Source of the DNA: JBBRHQ01 sp963815645
Lineage (GTDB): Bacteria > Actinomycetota > Thermoleophilia > Solirubrobacterales > 70-9
Assembly (NCBI GenBank): GCA_963815645.1
Contig: CAWFHL010000001.1
Location: forward strand, 62,001-126,000
Direction of reading: 5' to 3'
Length of the DNA stretch: 64,000 nucleotides
Positions 33,469 to 42,171 of this stretch are shown one piece after another. The notes beneath the pieces were generated by a model. The model was not told where the DNA came from. It searched no databases and was given only the letters and a program-made list of their open reading frames with translations. How positions within the stretch are numbered: position 1 is the stretch's first letter; the number at the start of each line of letters is the position of its first letter. A program made the position numbers and the translations under genes.

Positions 33469-34020
33469 CTACGCTCCCAGCACGGTCGGACCGGGAGTGC
33501 GCCTGCGCACCGCCCGCTCGGTGATCAGCGCCGGCCGCAGCACCCGGCGGATCCCCAGGAAGATCGGCCAGCCGAGGAAGAACGCGTAGATGCTCTTCAC
33601 TAGGACGTCGCGGATCACCAGCGGGCTGAGCGGGGCGTCGACGCCGAGCAGCAGCTGCACGGCGCCGAAGCCGAGCTCGGCGAGCATCGTCAGGCCCATG
33701 CAGAGCAGCGGGGCCGTCAGCGAGCTGGTGATGTCGAAGCGCTCCCGGTAGAGCCCCGCGAGGTAGCCCACGGAGAGCAGCACCAGCGAGGTCGCCCCGA
33801 GCGGCGCGACCAGGAGGCAGTCGATCAACAGCCCGACCGAGAATCCGCTCACCGCCCCGGTCATGCTGCCGCCCAGCAGGCCGAGCGAGACGACTAGGGC
33901 TGGGAGGATGTCGGGGTTGGTGTGCAGCAGCTCGACCTGGGAGAAGAAGGAGAGCTGCAGGAGGACCGCGGCGAGGATGATCAACACCAGGCGAACGAGG
34001 ATCTTCGGGGTGACGATCAT
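33469..34020 (-). CDS. mreD: Rod-shape protein MreD
   Basis: 183 residues, with five or six hydrophobic helices and little else, as usual for MreD (MIVTPKILVRLVLIILAAVL at the start, then DILPALVVSLGLLGGSMTGA and FDITSSLTAPLLCMGLTMLA). The ATG overlaps the mreC stop (ATGA). The call rests largely on its place between mreC and mrdA. Confidence 0.9.
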   Translation of the reverse strand: MIVTPKILVRLVLIILAAVLLQLSFFSQVELLHTNPDILPALVVSLGLLGGSMTGAVSGFSVGLLIDCLLVAPLGATSLVLLSVGYLAGLYRERFDITSSLTAPLLCMGLTMLAELGFGAVQLLLGVDAPLSPLVIRDVLVKSIYAFFLGWPIFLGIRRVLRPALITERAVRRRTPGPTVLGA

Positions 34021-34860
34021 CAGCGGCTCCCGCCGGTCAGCACCTGGAGCAGATCGAGCTCCCGCATGTCGGCGAAGGGCCGCATGTGGACCGTCTGGCT
34101 CGCCTCCTGCTCGGCGATCGAGGCCTCGGTGATGCGGCCGATCGGGATGTTTGGCGGGAAGCGGGAGGAGAGGCCCGCTCCGCGCCAACCGGCGGTGACC
34201 ACGGTCTGCCCCTTGCCGACCCGCTTCGAGGAATCGAGGAAGTCGATCGAGAGGTCCTCGGGATCGCCGACCTCGGGCCGGATCACACCCTCGACGCCGC
34301 TGGGGACGATCTTCCCGGTCACCGCGCTCGAGGGGTCGGTGATCAGCCTCACCTGGGCGGTCGAGGCGGTCGCAGAGGCGACCGATCCGACCAGGCCGTC
34401 GCCATTGATCACCGGGTCGTCGGCGTGGACGCCGTCTCCGGTGCCGACGTCGACGGTCACGCTCGAGTACCAGATCGTCGGCGAGCGGGCGATCACCCGT
34501 CCGGTGGCGGTGTCGTAGCCGGAGGGGATGTCGGCTCGCAGCCCGACCAGCTTTCGCAGCTGCGCATTCTCCTGAAGCGCCGCCTCGTTCCCGGCCGCCT
34601 GGCGGCGCAGCTGCTGGACCTCGCTGCGCAGGCGATCGTTCTCGCCGCGGGCGTCGAAGGTCTCATCGACCCAGTTGACCAGTGTCCCGGGCGGGCTTCA
34701 GCGCCCGGTCGGAGACGCCCTGAAGTGGCCCGAACACGGTGCTGACGCCGCGCTGGAAGCCACCCGAGGTCTGAGCGTAGGTGACGGTCAGCAGCACGAA
34801 GGAGCTGATGACCAGAAGCGCCAGGACCGCCCTACGGCGGCGAACTTGCTTTCGGTACAC
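34020..34860 (-). CDS. mreC: Rod-shape protein MreC, split by an apparent frameshift
   Basis: The periplasmic scaffold of the elongasome. Frame 1 (34860 to ~34685) gives the cytoplasmic Arg-rich start, one membrane helix (AVLALLVISSFVLLTVTYAQ) and GPLQGVSDRALKPARD. Frame 2 continues LVNWVDETFDARGENDRLRS (coiled coil), VIARSPTIWYSSVTVDVGTG and the two beta-barrel domains, to the stop at 34020. Removing one base near 34680-34686 joins them; the span is 3n+1. MreC is important in rod-shaped cells and the flanking mreB and mreD are intact, which favours a sequence error. Confidence 0.9.
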
Positions 34861-34898
34861 GGTTAAGACCTAAATTGGTGGCTCGGGTTGAAGGCGAG

Positions 34899-35945
34899 CT
34901 AAGCAAATTGCCTCGGCCCCGAATTCTTGCTCGCACGGTGGATCGTTTCGAACTCCTCGAGGGAGATCCCCGATCCGACTGCCACGCACGTCAACGGTGA
35001 CTCTGCCAGTTGGCAGGGCATCTCGCATTCGTCGCGGAGGCGCTGCTCGAGCCCTTGCAGCAGCGATCCCCCGCCCGCCAGGGTTATTCCTCGGTCCATG
35101 ATGTCCCCGGCAAGCTCCGGCGGGGTGCGGTCCAGGGTGTCCTTGACTGCGGCGACGATCTGTCCCACGGGCTCGTCGAGGGCCTCGCGGATCTCCTCCG
35201 AGGTCAGGGTGATCGTCTTCGGCAGGCCGGAGACCAGATCGCGGCCGCGGATCTCGGCGCGTACCTCCTCGGCCAGCGTGGAGGCCGACCCCGCCTCCAG
35301 CTTCACTTCTTCCGCGGTCTGGGTGCCGATCATCAGCTTGTAGGTGTGCTTGCAGTGATTGATGATCGCCTCGTCGAGCTCGTCGCCGCCGATCCGGATC
35401 GACTGGGAGACGACGATCCCGCCCAGCGAGATCACCGCCACCTCGCTCGTACCTCCGCCGATGTCGACGACCATCGAGCCGGTCGGCTCTCCCACCGGCA
35501 GCCCGGCCCCGATCGCCGCTGCCATCGGCTCCTCGATCAGGTAGGCGTTGCGGGCCCCGGCCGAGAGGCAGGCTTCCTCGACCGCTCGCTTCTCCACGCC
35601 GGTGACGCCCGAGGGCACGCAGACGACGACCCGCGGGTGGGCGAACCGATTCTGATGGACCTTGTTGATGAAATGGCGAAGCATCTGCTCGGTGACGTCG
35701 AAATCGGCGATCACCCCGTCCTTCAGCGGCCTGATCGCAGTGATCGTGCCGGGGGTGCGACCGAGCATCCGCTTCGCCTCGACCCCGACGGCGTGCACCT
35801 GGCCGCTCCGCGAGTCGATCGCCACCACCGAGGGCTCGGAGAGGACGATGCCGCGACCGCGGACGTAAACGAGCGTATTGGCGGTGCCGAGATCGACCGC
35901 CATGTCGCGGCCGCCGAGTCCTGTCAGGTAACTGAGTACGCCCAT
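34899..35945 (-). CDS. mreB: Rod-shape actin homologue MreB
   Basis: 348 residues. Actin-fold phosphate motifs are DLGTANTLVYVRGRG and DIGGGTSEVAVISLGG; the adenosine motif is AGGGSLLQGLEQRL; a membrane-binding hydrophobic start (MGVLSYLTGL) precedes them. It heads the 14-gene minus-strand block and has the longest non-coding leader of it (about 106 bp from a predicted promoter). Confidence 0.97.
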   Translation of the reverse strand: MGVLSYLTGLGGRDMAVDLGTANTLVYVRGRGIVLSEPSVVAIDSRSGQVHAVGVEAKRMLGRTPGTITAIRPLKDGVIADFDVTEQMLRHFINKVHQNRFAHPRVVVCVPSGVTGVEKRAVEEACLSAGARNAYLIEEPMAAAIGAGLPVGEPTGSMVVDIGGGTSEVAVISLGGIVVSQSIRIGGDELDEAIINHCKHTYKLMIGTQTAEEVKLEAGSASTLAEEVRAEIRGRDLVSGLPKTITLTSEEIREALDEPVGQIVAAVKDTLDRTPPELAGDIMDRGITLAGGGSLLQGLEQRLRDECEMPCQLAESPLTCVAVGSGISLEEFETIHRASKNSGPRQFA

Positions 35946-36050
35946 GGTTGGGTTAGGTCACTGCGATAGGTGAGGTCCCGGCTCCTTCCAGGCGGGAGGC
36001 CGCCGTCGGATCACCGGGTGTTGCGGGTATCAGGGGCGAAAGCGCGGCCC

Positions 36051-36078
36051 AGTTTAGCGAACCATCGACGATGCCCAA
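36051..36078 (-). promoter_or_regulatory. Predicted sigma-70 promoter upstream of mreB
   Basis: On the minus strand TTGGGC (36078-36073) and TAAACT (36056-36051) are separated by 16 bp, a fair match to -35 and -10 boxes. They are in the only sizeable spacer before the mreB block and lie about 105 bp before the mreB start. The prediction is from sequence only. Confidence 0.35.
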
Positions 36079-36106
36079 TTTGCGGATTTTCGGGTGCCGA
36101 TCGGCA

Positions 36107-36658
36107 CTAGGGCCCGAGCTCCGGCGCGAGCTCCAGTAGCAGCCCGACCGGCAGGCCGATGACGTTTGCGATATCGCCCTCGACGGCTGCGACCAGGGTC
36201 GAGCCCAGACCCTGGATCGCGTACCCGCCTGCCCGCTCGCGCCATTCACCCGAGGCGAGGTACCGCTCGACCTCTGCGTCCGCGATCTCGCCGAAGGTGA
36301 CCGTCGACGCGCAGGTTCCGCTGCGCTCCTCCCCCTCTCCCGGCCCGACCAGCGCCAGCCCGCTGAGCACCTGGTGGCTGCGGCAGGCGAGCAGCTCGAG
36401 GAAGGCGCCCGCCTCCTCTGCGCCGCGAGGTTTTCCGAGAGCCCGTCCATCGATCACCACATCGGTGTCGCAGCCGATCACCAGCGACCCGGGCTCGCCG
36501 ACGGCTCGGGCCTTGGTCCGCGCGTTCTCGGGGATCTGGAGCAGGGGATCGCCGCCCCGCAGCTCCTCGACCTCGGCCGGCATCACCTCGAATTCGATCC
36601 CCAGCCGGGAGAGGATCTCCCGACGCTGGGGCGACCGGGAGGCGAGGACAACCCTCAT
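36107..36658 (-). CDS. maf: Maf-like nucleotide pyrophosphatase
   Basis: 183 residues; a house-cleaning enzyme for non-canonical nucleotides, linked in several bacteria to septum formation. The N-terminal signature is VVLASRSPQRREILSRLGIEF; the catalytic ASP-containing region has VIGCDTDVVIDGRALGKP; AGGYAIQGLGSTLV closes the active site. In the usual family text the Asp is in CDTVV; here it is CDTDVV. It follows ndk at 11 bp and precedes mreB. Confidence 0.92.
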   Translation of the reverse strand: MRVVLASRSPQRREILSRLGIEFEVMPAEVEELRGGDPLLQIPENARTKARAVGEPGSLVIGCDTDVVIDGRALGKPRGAEEAGAFLELLACRSHQVLSGLALVGPGEGEERSGTCASTVTFGEIADAEVERYLASGEWRERAGGYAIQGLGSTLVAAVEGDIANVIGLPVGLLLELAPELGP

Positions 36659-36669
36659 TCAGCGCCGAC

Positions 36670-37077
36670 TCAGGCCAGCTCGGGAAACCAGATTGCGATT
36701 TCGCGCTCGGCCGACTCATCCGAGTCCGAGCCGTGGACCATGTTGAAGGTCACCTCGAGCGCGAAGTCTCCGCGGATCGACCCGGGCGCCGCCTCGATCG
36801 GGTTGGTCGCGCCGATCAGCTGCCGCGCCGCGCTCACCGCCTCGGTGCCCTCGAGCACGGTCGCGACCAGCGGCCCTCCGGTGATGAACGAGACCAGCTC
36901 GTCGAAGAAGGGCTTCTCGGCATGCTCTGCGTAATGCTCGTTTGCAATTGACTCGTCGGCCGTGAGCAGCTTCAGCGCGGCGATCCGCAGCCCCTTGCGT
37001 TCGAAGCGCGCCAGGATCTCCCCGGTGAGGGCCCGGCCGAAGGCATCCGGCTTGACCAGGGCGAGCGTCCGCGACAT
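36670..37077 (-). CDS. ndk: Nucleoside diphosphate kinase
   Basis: 135 residues; equalises NTP pools through a phospho-His. TLALVKPDAFGRALTGEIL at the start and the active-site NMVHGSDSDESAEREIAIWF are clear. The ATG at 37075-37077 overlaps the stop of the zinc-ribbon gene (ATGA); the frame is open upstream but that part is the neighbour's antiphase. Confidence 0.96.
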   Translation of the reverse strand: MSRTLALVKPDAFGRALTGEILARFERKGLRIAALKLLTADESIANEHYAEHAEKPFFDELVSFITGGPLVATVLEGTEAVSAARQLIGATNPIEAAPGSIRGDFALEVTFNMVHGSDSDESAEREIAIWFPELA

Positions 37078-37796
37078 CAGGAGCTTCGGTCGCCCGACGG
37101 GCGCGAGGCCCCGCTCTCTGACTTCGAGCGGCGCGACGGCGGCCGCGGCTCGCTCGCCTTCGCCGGCTTCGGCGCGGCGTCGGCCCCGTCCTCGGGGCGG
37201 GCGCCCTTCTCCTTGCGCCGGGCCCGCTGCTGGGCCTTCGGCTCGGCGCGGGTATCCGCCTTCGCAGCCCGCTCCTGGCGCCGGGATTGCTCGCGGGGCT
37301 GCTCGGAAGAGGCCGCCTTCTTCTGCCCCCCGCCACGCTGCGGCCGGGCACGGCCCGGAAGCTCCGACTCGCAATAGGGGCAGAGCGCCCAGCGGGGATC
37401 GACGGGCTTGCCGCAGGTCGGACAGGGGTCCTTGAGCCGGCGCTGGCAATGCGGGCAGCGGAGGAAGTTCTTCTCGACCGGGTACTCGCAGTTGGGGCAG
37501 GAGAGCTCGGCGAGCTGGCGCACCCGCAGCGCCGACGCCTTCATCTCCAGCTCGCGCTCGCGGGCGTCCTCGATGAACTCCGGCGGTCGCACGATCACGT
37601 AGACGATCGTTCCGATGTAGGGGAACAGCGAGGCCGCGGTGGCGCAGGCGACGAGAACCGGGTCCGAGATCCGCCGGCGGGCGTCGAGGAACGTGTAGAC
37701 GATCAGCGCCAGCCAGACGATCCCCAGCATCAGCACGAAGAGGCTCACAGCGAGGTTGAGCCCGTTGTTGGTGATCCCGAATATGGCTGCTGGCAT
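37077..37796 (-). CDS. Membrane protein with double zinc ribbon and basic tail
   Basis: 239 residues. Two membrane helices (about 8-35 and 43-65) are followed by a short charged linker, two CxxC-CxxC zinc ribbons (CPNC...CPHC and CPTC...CPYC, residues about 100-145), then a long Lys/Arg/Glu/Ala-rich tail (150-239). Function unknown; such ribbons often recruit nucleic acid or protein partners to the membrane. It is translationally coupled to ndk. ATG at 37794-37796 was chosen because the upstream codons are in a repeat region. Confidence 0.7.
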   Translation of the reverse strand: MPAAIFGITNNGLNLAVSLFVLMLGIVWLALIVYTFLDARRRISDPVLVACATAASLFPYIGTIVYVIVRPPEFIEDARERELEMKASALRVRQLAELSCPNCEYPVEKNFLRCPHCQRRLKDPCPTCGKPVDPRWALCPYCESELPGRARPQRGGGQKKAASSEQPREQSRRQERAAKADTRAEPKAQQRARRKEKGARPEDGADAAPKPAKASEPRPPSRRSKSESGASRPSGDRSS

Positions 37797-37850
37797 GGGG
37801 AAACCGCGTACGCGGGAGGGGCAGTCTACTTCGTCGCGTCGGTCAGGAAA

Positions 37851-37943
37851 CCTGTGCCGCGGCTTTGCCGCCTGACATGCCTCTGCCGGCGCTAACACCG
37901 CGCCGGCGGATCAGAACCTGTGCGGCGGCTTCGCCGCCCCTTA
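37851..37943. repeat. GC-rich double-hairpin repeat, one full and one half unit
   Basis: The full unit runs CCTGTGCCGCGGC, a short loop, GCCGCCTGACATGCCTCTG, then GCCGGCGC-loop-GCGCCGGC with loop TAACACC. A half unit follows (CCTGTGCGGCGGC with TTC loop and GCCGCC). It matches the tandem units at 55817-55936 apart from point changes and the loop length. It lies between the zinc-ribbon gene start and the small membrane ORF. Confidence 0.8.
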
Positions 37944-38060
37944 GAGGAACAGCCTTCCGAACAGGTAGCCGATCCCGAAGAAGACGAGGATCACGATCGC
38001 GACCACCGCCGCGACCAGCCCCATCATCGAGAGCAGCTCCGAGCGGGCCTCGCGATCCAT
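37941..38060 (-). CDS. Small single-helix membrane protein
   Basis: 39 residues from ATG at 38058-38060: MDREARSELLSMMGLVAAVV continues as one transmembrane helix ending IGYLFGRLFL. The acidic/basic start and the single helix suggest a small membrane regulator or subunit. The frame is open further upstream but there it runs through a palindromic spacer. It is followed by the repeat at 37.9 kb. Confidence 0.5.
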   Translation of the reverse strand: MDREARSELLSMMGLVAAVVAIVILVFFGIGYLFGRLFL

Positions 38061-38167
38061 CGGCGAATCGTCGCACAGGGCCCGGGCCGGGCGCCTCCCG
38101 CCCGGTGGCCTTCGCCGAGACCTCAGCTTCCTCTCATGGTGCGAGGAAACTTGACCCTTCGCGGCCT

Positions 38168-38202
38168 CGCCGGCGATCGCCGGCGCCCAGGCGCCGGCGG
38201 TT
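38168..38202. repeat. Overlapping perfect palindromes downstream of folC
   Basis: CGCCGGCGATCGCCGGCG (38168-38185) is an 18-bp perfect palindrome; overlapping it, GCCGGCGCC and GGCGCCGGC flank CA as a 9-bp hairpin. They lie 20 bp past the folC stop on its transcript side, so they could act as its terminator. No T-tract. Confidence 0.45.
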
Positions 38203-38221
38203 GTCAACCGGCTCTTCCGGT

Positions 38222-39448
38222 TCACCTCGAAGTCGTCTCGAGCAGGCTGCGAGCGGTCGTCAGGAGATAGTGCGAGCCGGCCGCCAATAGCAGGCCACCG
38301 CGGCGCAGGGCCTCTGTCCTGGCGGCCCCCAACGCCGTAGCGGGATCGGGCTCGGCCACCGACTCAACTCCGGCGCTGCGGGCGATCGCGGCCAGCTCAG
38401 CGGCCGGCCACGGCATCGATCCGGGTCTTCCCGAGGCCCTGAGCTGCTCCTGGTCCAGCTCCGTGCCGAAGATCAGATCGGTGACCCCCGCCAGTTCCCG
38501 CATCATCCCTTCCGCATCCTTGTCGGCGAGGATCGCCATGCAGGCGACAATCGGCCGACCGCCGCCGACCGCCGCCAGCGCCTCTGCGAGAGCGGCGGCG
38601 CCGTCGGGGTTGTGGGCGGCGTCGATCAGGGTCGGTGGGTGGTCGGCGATCTGCTCCAGCCTGCCGGGGATGATCAGCCTCGAGCCGACCTCGCGGACCA
38701 GCTCGGGATCGAGCCGGCCCAGGTAGGCCCCGGCCGCGGCCGACGCGATCGAGAAGTTGCGGCGCTGGAATGAGCCGGCCGCGCGGATCGGGATCCCGGC
38801 GCCGGGATCCTCGGGCGCCCGCACCAGCTTCGCGCCCCGCTCCGCCGCGAATCGCTCGGCGAGAACCGATACCTCCTCGCCGAGCCGGCCGACCACGAGG
38901 ATCGACTGATCGCGGAGCACCGCCAGCTTCTCGGCCGCGATCTCGACCTCGGTGTCGCCGAGCCATTCGGTGTGGTCAAGGCCCACCGAGGTGAGCACCG
39001 TGACCCGGGAGGGGATCACGTTGGTGGCATCGAGCCGCCCCCCGAGCCCCGCCTCGATCACCGCGGCCTCGACCCCGGCAGCGGCCAGGGCGACGAAGGC
39101 GGCGGCGGTCGCCACCTCGAACTGAGTCACCTCCTCGCCGTCGGGGAGCGAGCGGTTGACCACCTTGGCGGCCTCGGCCGTGCGCGCCACCGATGCGCTG
39201 AAGGCGTCTGGCGCGATCTCCTTGCCGTGGATGCGGACCCGCTCGGCCCAACGCGAGAAGTGGGGGGAGACGCAGGCACCGGCGCCGACCCCGTGTGCGT
39301 CGAGCAGGGCGGCGGTCATCTGGGCGACGGAGGATTTGCCGTTTGTCCCGACCACGTGCACCGAGCCGAAGCGGTGCTGGGGCATTCCCAGAAGGCTGGT
39401 CAGCCGGTGCATGCGTTCCAGCCCGAGCTTCCAGCCGATCGGCTGCAA
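38222..39448 (-). CDS. folC: Folylpolyglutamate synthase / dihydrofolate synthase
   Basis: A 408-codon Mur-ligase-type ATPase that adds glutamate to folates. Walker-type VVGTNGKSSVAQMTAAL, then CVSPHFSRWAERVRIHGK, GGRLDATNVIPSRV and LIDAAHNPDGAAAL are all present. The TTG start (39446-39448) is provisional: the frame continues upstream with family-like GGFDPEAYLGS before LQPIGWKLGLERM, yet no ATG/GTG/TTG is found there before the overlap with valS. The true start is therefore uncertain (CTG in AYLGS, or an error). Confidence 0.92.
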   Translation of the reverse strand: MQPIGWKLGLERMHRLTSLLGMPQHRFGSVHVVGTNGKSSVAQMTAALLDAHGVGAGACVSPHFSRWAERVRIHGKEIAPDAFSASVARTAEAAKVVNRSLPDGEEVTQFEVATAAAFVALAAAGVEAAVIEAGLGGRLDATNVIPSRVTVLTSVGLDHTEWLGDTEVEIAAEKLAVLRDQSILVVGRLGEEVSVLAERFAAERGAKLVRAPEDPGAGIPIRAAGSFQRRNFSIASAAAGAYLGRLDPELVREVGSRLIIPGRLEQIADHPPTLIDAAHNPDGAAALAEALAAVGGGRPIVACMAILADKDAEGMMRELAGVTDLIFGTELDQEQLRASGRPGSMPWPAAELAAIARSAGVESVAEPDPATALGAARTEALRRGGLLLAAGSHYLLTTARSLLETTSR

Positions 39449-39498
39449 CGAGCCCAGGTAGGCCTCGGGATCGAACCCGCCTGCTCTGTGCGGTTCCT

Positions 39499-42139
39499 CT
39501 ATTCCCCCAGCTCCTCCAGCTCGGCCCGGTAGAGTTCCAGCTTCGCCCGCTCCTCCTCGACGACCTCCTGCGGGGCCTTCTCGACGAACCCGCGGTTTGC
39601 GAGCTTGCCCTCGGCCCGGGACACCTCGGCTCGTAGCTCCTCACGCCTGGCTTCGATCCGGGCCTTCGACCGCCCCGGCATCGAGCTGGTCCGAGCCGAG
39701 CACCTCGACCGGCCCGACCGAGGCGACCGTGTCGCCGTCGCCGTCGCCGAACTCGAAGCGCGAGAGGCGCCCGACGAACTCGGCGGGAGGCTCGCCCTCG
39801 ATCCTCGCCTCGAGCACCGCCGCAGCCGGAACGCCGGCAAGGTCGCGCCAGGCCCGTAGCCGCCGGGTCAGGCGGATCCCCTCGGCGAGCTCTGCCTCAG
39901 CCGCCGGATCGAGCAGCGACTCCTCGGCCCGCGGGAAGGCGTGCACCACCAGAGGGCCCTGCCGCCAGGGGTGATAGCTCCAGATCTCCTCGGTGACGAA
40001 CGGCATGATCGGATGCAACAGCGCGAGGAGACGCTCCAGAGCCCGCAGCAGAACGGCCGAGACATCCGGCTCGCCCTCATAGAGGCGCAGCTTGACGATC
40101 TCCAGGTACCAGTCGCAGAACTCCGACCAGAGGAATGCGTAGGCGTCGAGCGCCGCGTGGGCGAAGTCGTAGGCCTCGAGCTTCGCCGTGACCGAATCGA
40201 TCGTTCGCTCCAGCCTCGAAACGATCCACCGGTCCTCCAAACACAACACGGCAGGGTCAAGCCCCTGCCGCGGTGACTGACGGGACGAGCTTTGCGACGG
40301 CTCGAGGTTGCCCGCAGCCGCCGCAGGACCTTGGTCCTGCGGCGCATTTATGTTCAGCAGTATCAGGCGGCTCGCGTTCCAGAGCTTGTTTGCGAGGTCG
40401 CGACCCTGCTCGACCTTGGCGTCGGAGTAGCGGACGTCCTGGGTGGAGGACATCGCCAGCAGGCCGAAGCGCAGGGCGTCTGCCCCGTGCACGTCGATCT
40501 CATCCAGGGGGTCGACCCCGGTGCCGAGGCTCTTCGACATCCGGCGCCCGTCGCGGGCCTGGATCACCGAGTGCACGTAGACGTCATCGAAGGGAATGTC
40601 ACCGGCGAACTCGATCCCGGTCATGATCATCCGTGCGACCCAGAGGAAGAGGATCTCCCGGGCGGTGGTGAGGAAGTCGGTCGGGTAGAAGGCGCGAAGC
40701 TCAGGCGTGTCCTCGGGCCAGCCGAGGGTCGCGAACGGCCAGATCGCCGAGCTGAACCAGGTGTCGAGGACGTCGGGATCCCGGCGCAGCTCGGTCCCGC
40801 CGCACTGCGGACAAGACTCCGGCTCGGCCTCGGCGACGATCGTCTCGCCGCAGGCCTCGCAGTACCAGACGGGGATGCGGTGGCCCCACCAGAGCTGGCG
40901 CGAGATGCACCAGGGACGGATCTTGCGCATCCAGTCGAGGTAGACGCGCTTCCATTGCGAGGGCGTGATCCGCACCTCGTCGCGCTCGACGACCTCTATC
41001 GCCGGCCGCGCCAGCTCGTCCATACGGCAGAACCACTGCAGCGAGATCAGCGGCTCAATCCTCTCTCCGGAGCGGTGGGAGAAGGGGACCGAGTGGGTGT
41101 AGGTCTCCTCGTCGTGCAGCGAGCCCTGCTCGCGCAGGGCCGCTACCACGGCGGCCTGCGCCTCCGCTACCGGCATCCCCTCGAATCTCTCCCCCGCCCC
41201 GGCGGTCATTCTCCCGTCCTCGCCGATCACGCCGATCTCCTCGAGCCCGTGGGCGCGGCCGATCTCGAAGTCGTTGGGGTCGTGGCCGGGGGTGATCTTC
41301 AGCGCCCCGGTGCCGAACTCAGGATCGACATGCTCGTCGGCGATGATCGGCAGCCGCCGGCCGACCAGCGGCAGCACGCAGTGGCCCCCGACCAGCTCGC
41401 GGTAACGATCGTCATCGGGATGCACGGCGACGGCGGTGTCGGCCAGCATCGTCTCCGGACGCACCGTCGCCACGGTCAGCACCCGGTCGGAGTCCTGCAC
41501 CGGGTAGTCGATCGAGAACAGCGTGTCGCTGACCTCCCGGTTCTCGACCTCGAGGTCGGAGATCGCCGAGCCTGAGCCGGGGTCCCAATTGACCAGATAG
41601 TGGTCACGGTAGATGTAGCCCTTCTCGTAGAGCGAGACGAAGATGCGGTGCACCGCCTCGACGTAGGCCTCGTCGAGGGTGAATCGCTCCCGCTGGTAGT
41701 CGCAGGAGGCGCCGATGCGCTTGTACTGCTCGACGATCCTCGATCCGAAGCGCTCTTTCCATTCCCAGACCCGCTCAAGGAATGCCTCCCGGCCGATCTC
41801 GTGGCGATCGGTGCCCTCGGCGCGGAGCTCCTTCTCGACCACCGCCTGGGTTGCGATCCCGGCGTGGTCGGTGCCGAGGATCCAGAGCGTGTTGCGGCCG
41901 CGCATCCGCTGCATCCGCACCATGGCGTCCTGCATCGAGCCGTTCAGCGCATGGCCCATGTGCAGTGCCCCGGTGACGTTGGGGGGCGGGATCGCGACCG
42001 AGTAATTCTCCTTCGGCGAGCCCTCGGCGGGAGGATGGAAGTAGCCGCCGCTCTCCCAATCGGCGAAGACCCGCTGCTCGACCGCCGAGGGGTCGTAGCG
42101 CGTCGTCTGCTCCAGTCTGCGGCGGCGGTCGTCTGGCAC
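39499..42139 (-). CDS. valS: Valyl-tRNA synthetase, C-terminus split by an apparent frameshift
   Basis: A class I synthetase of about 879 residues when joined. HMGH in PNVTGALHMGHALNGS and RMSKS in DGRRMSKSLGTGVDP are present; the editing domain has TVRPETMLADTAVAV. The main frame (42139 down to ~39672) ends out of frame; removing one base in GGGGCGG at 39668-39676 continues into the coiled-coil tail RSKARIEARREELRAEVSRA, ending AELEELGE at 39499 (span 3n+1). A low-complexity insert of about 25 residues (NINAPQDQGPAAAAG, then the Ser/Gln run) lies before LEDRWIVSRL, and its DNA holds two hairpins. Confidence 0.95.
40249..40344. repeat. Two hairpins in the valS insert
   Basis: CGGCAGGG (40249-40256) pairs with CCCTGCCG (40263-40270), an 8-bp stem. 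CGCCGCAGGACC (40319-40330) pairs with GGTCCTGCGGCG (40333-40344), a perfect 12-bp stem around TT. Both fall in the part of valS that encodes the low-complexity insert, in frame. Confidence 0.7.
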
Positions 42140-42171
42140 GGAGCGCGAGTTTAGTTTTACGATCGTCTGCG

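Noticed and set aside
39440..39490. A tRNA T-arm-like GATCGAACCCG near the folC start
   Set aside because: There is no acceptor or anticodon stem around it; it is codons of the FolC N-terminus.
14918..39676. Programmed +1 frameshifting as a shared mechanism
   Set aside because: The contexts (GCC C, GAG A, TCG CCC, AGC C, GAC A, GCG G) have no common slippery codon, stop or stimulatory motif.
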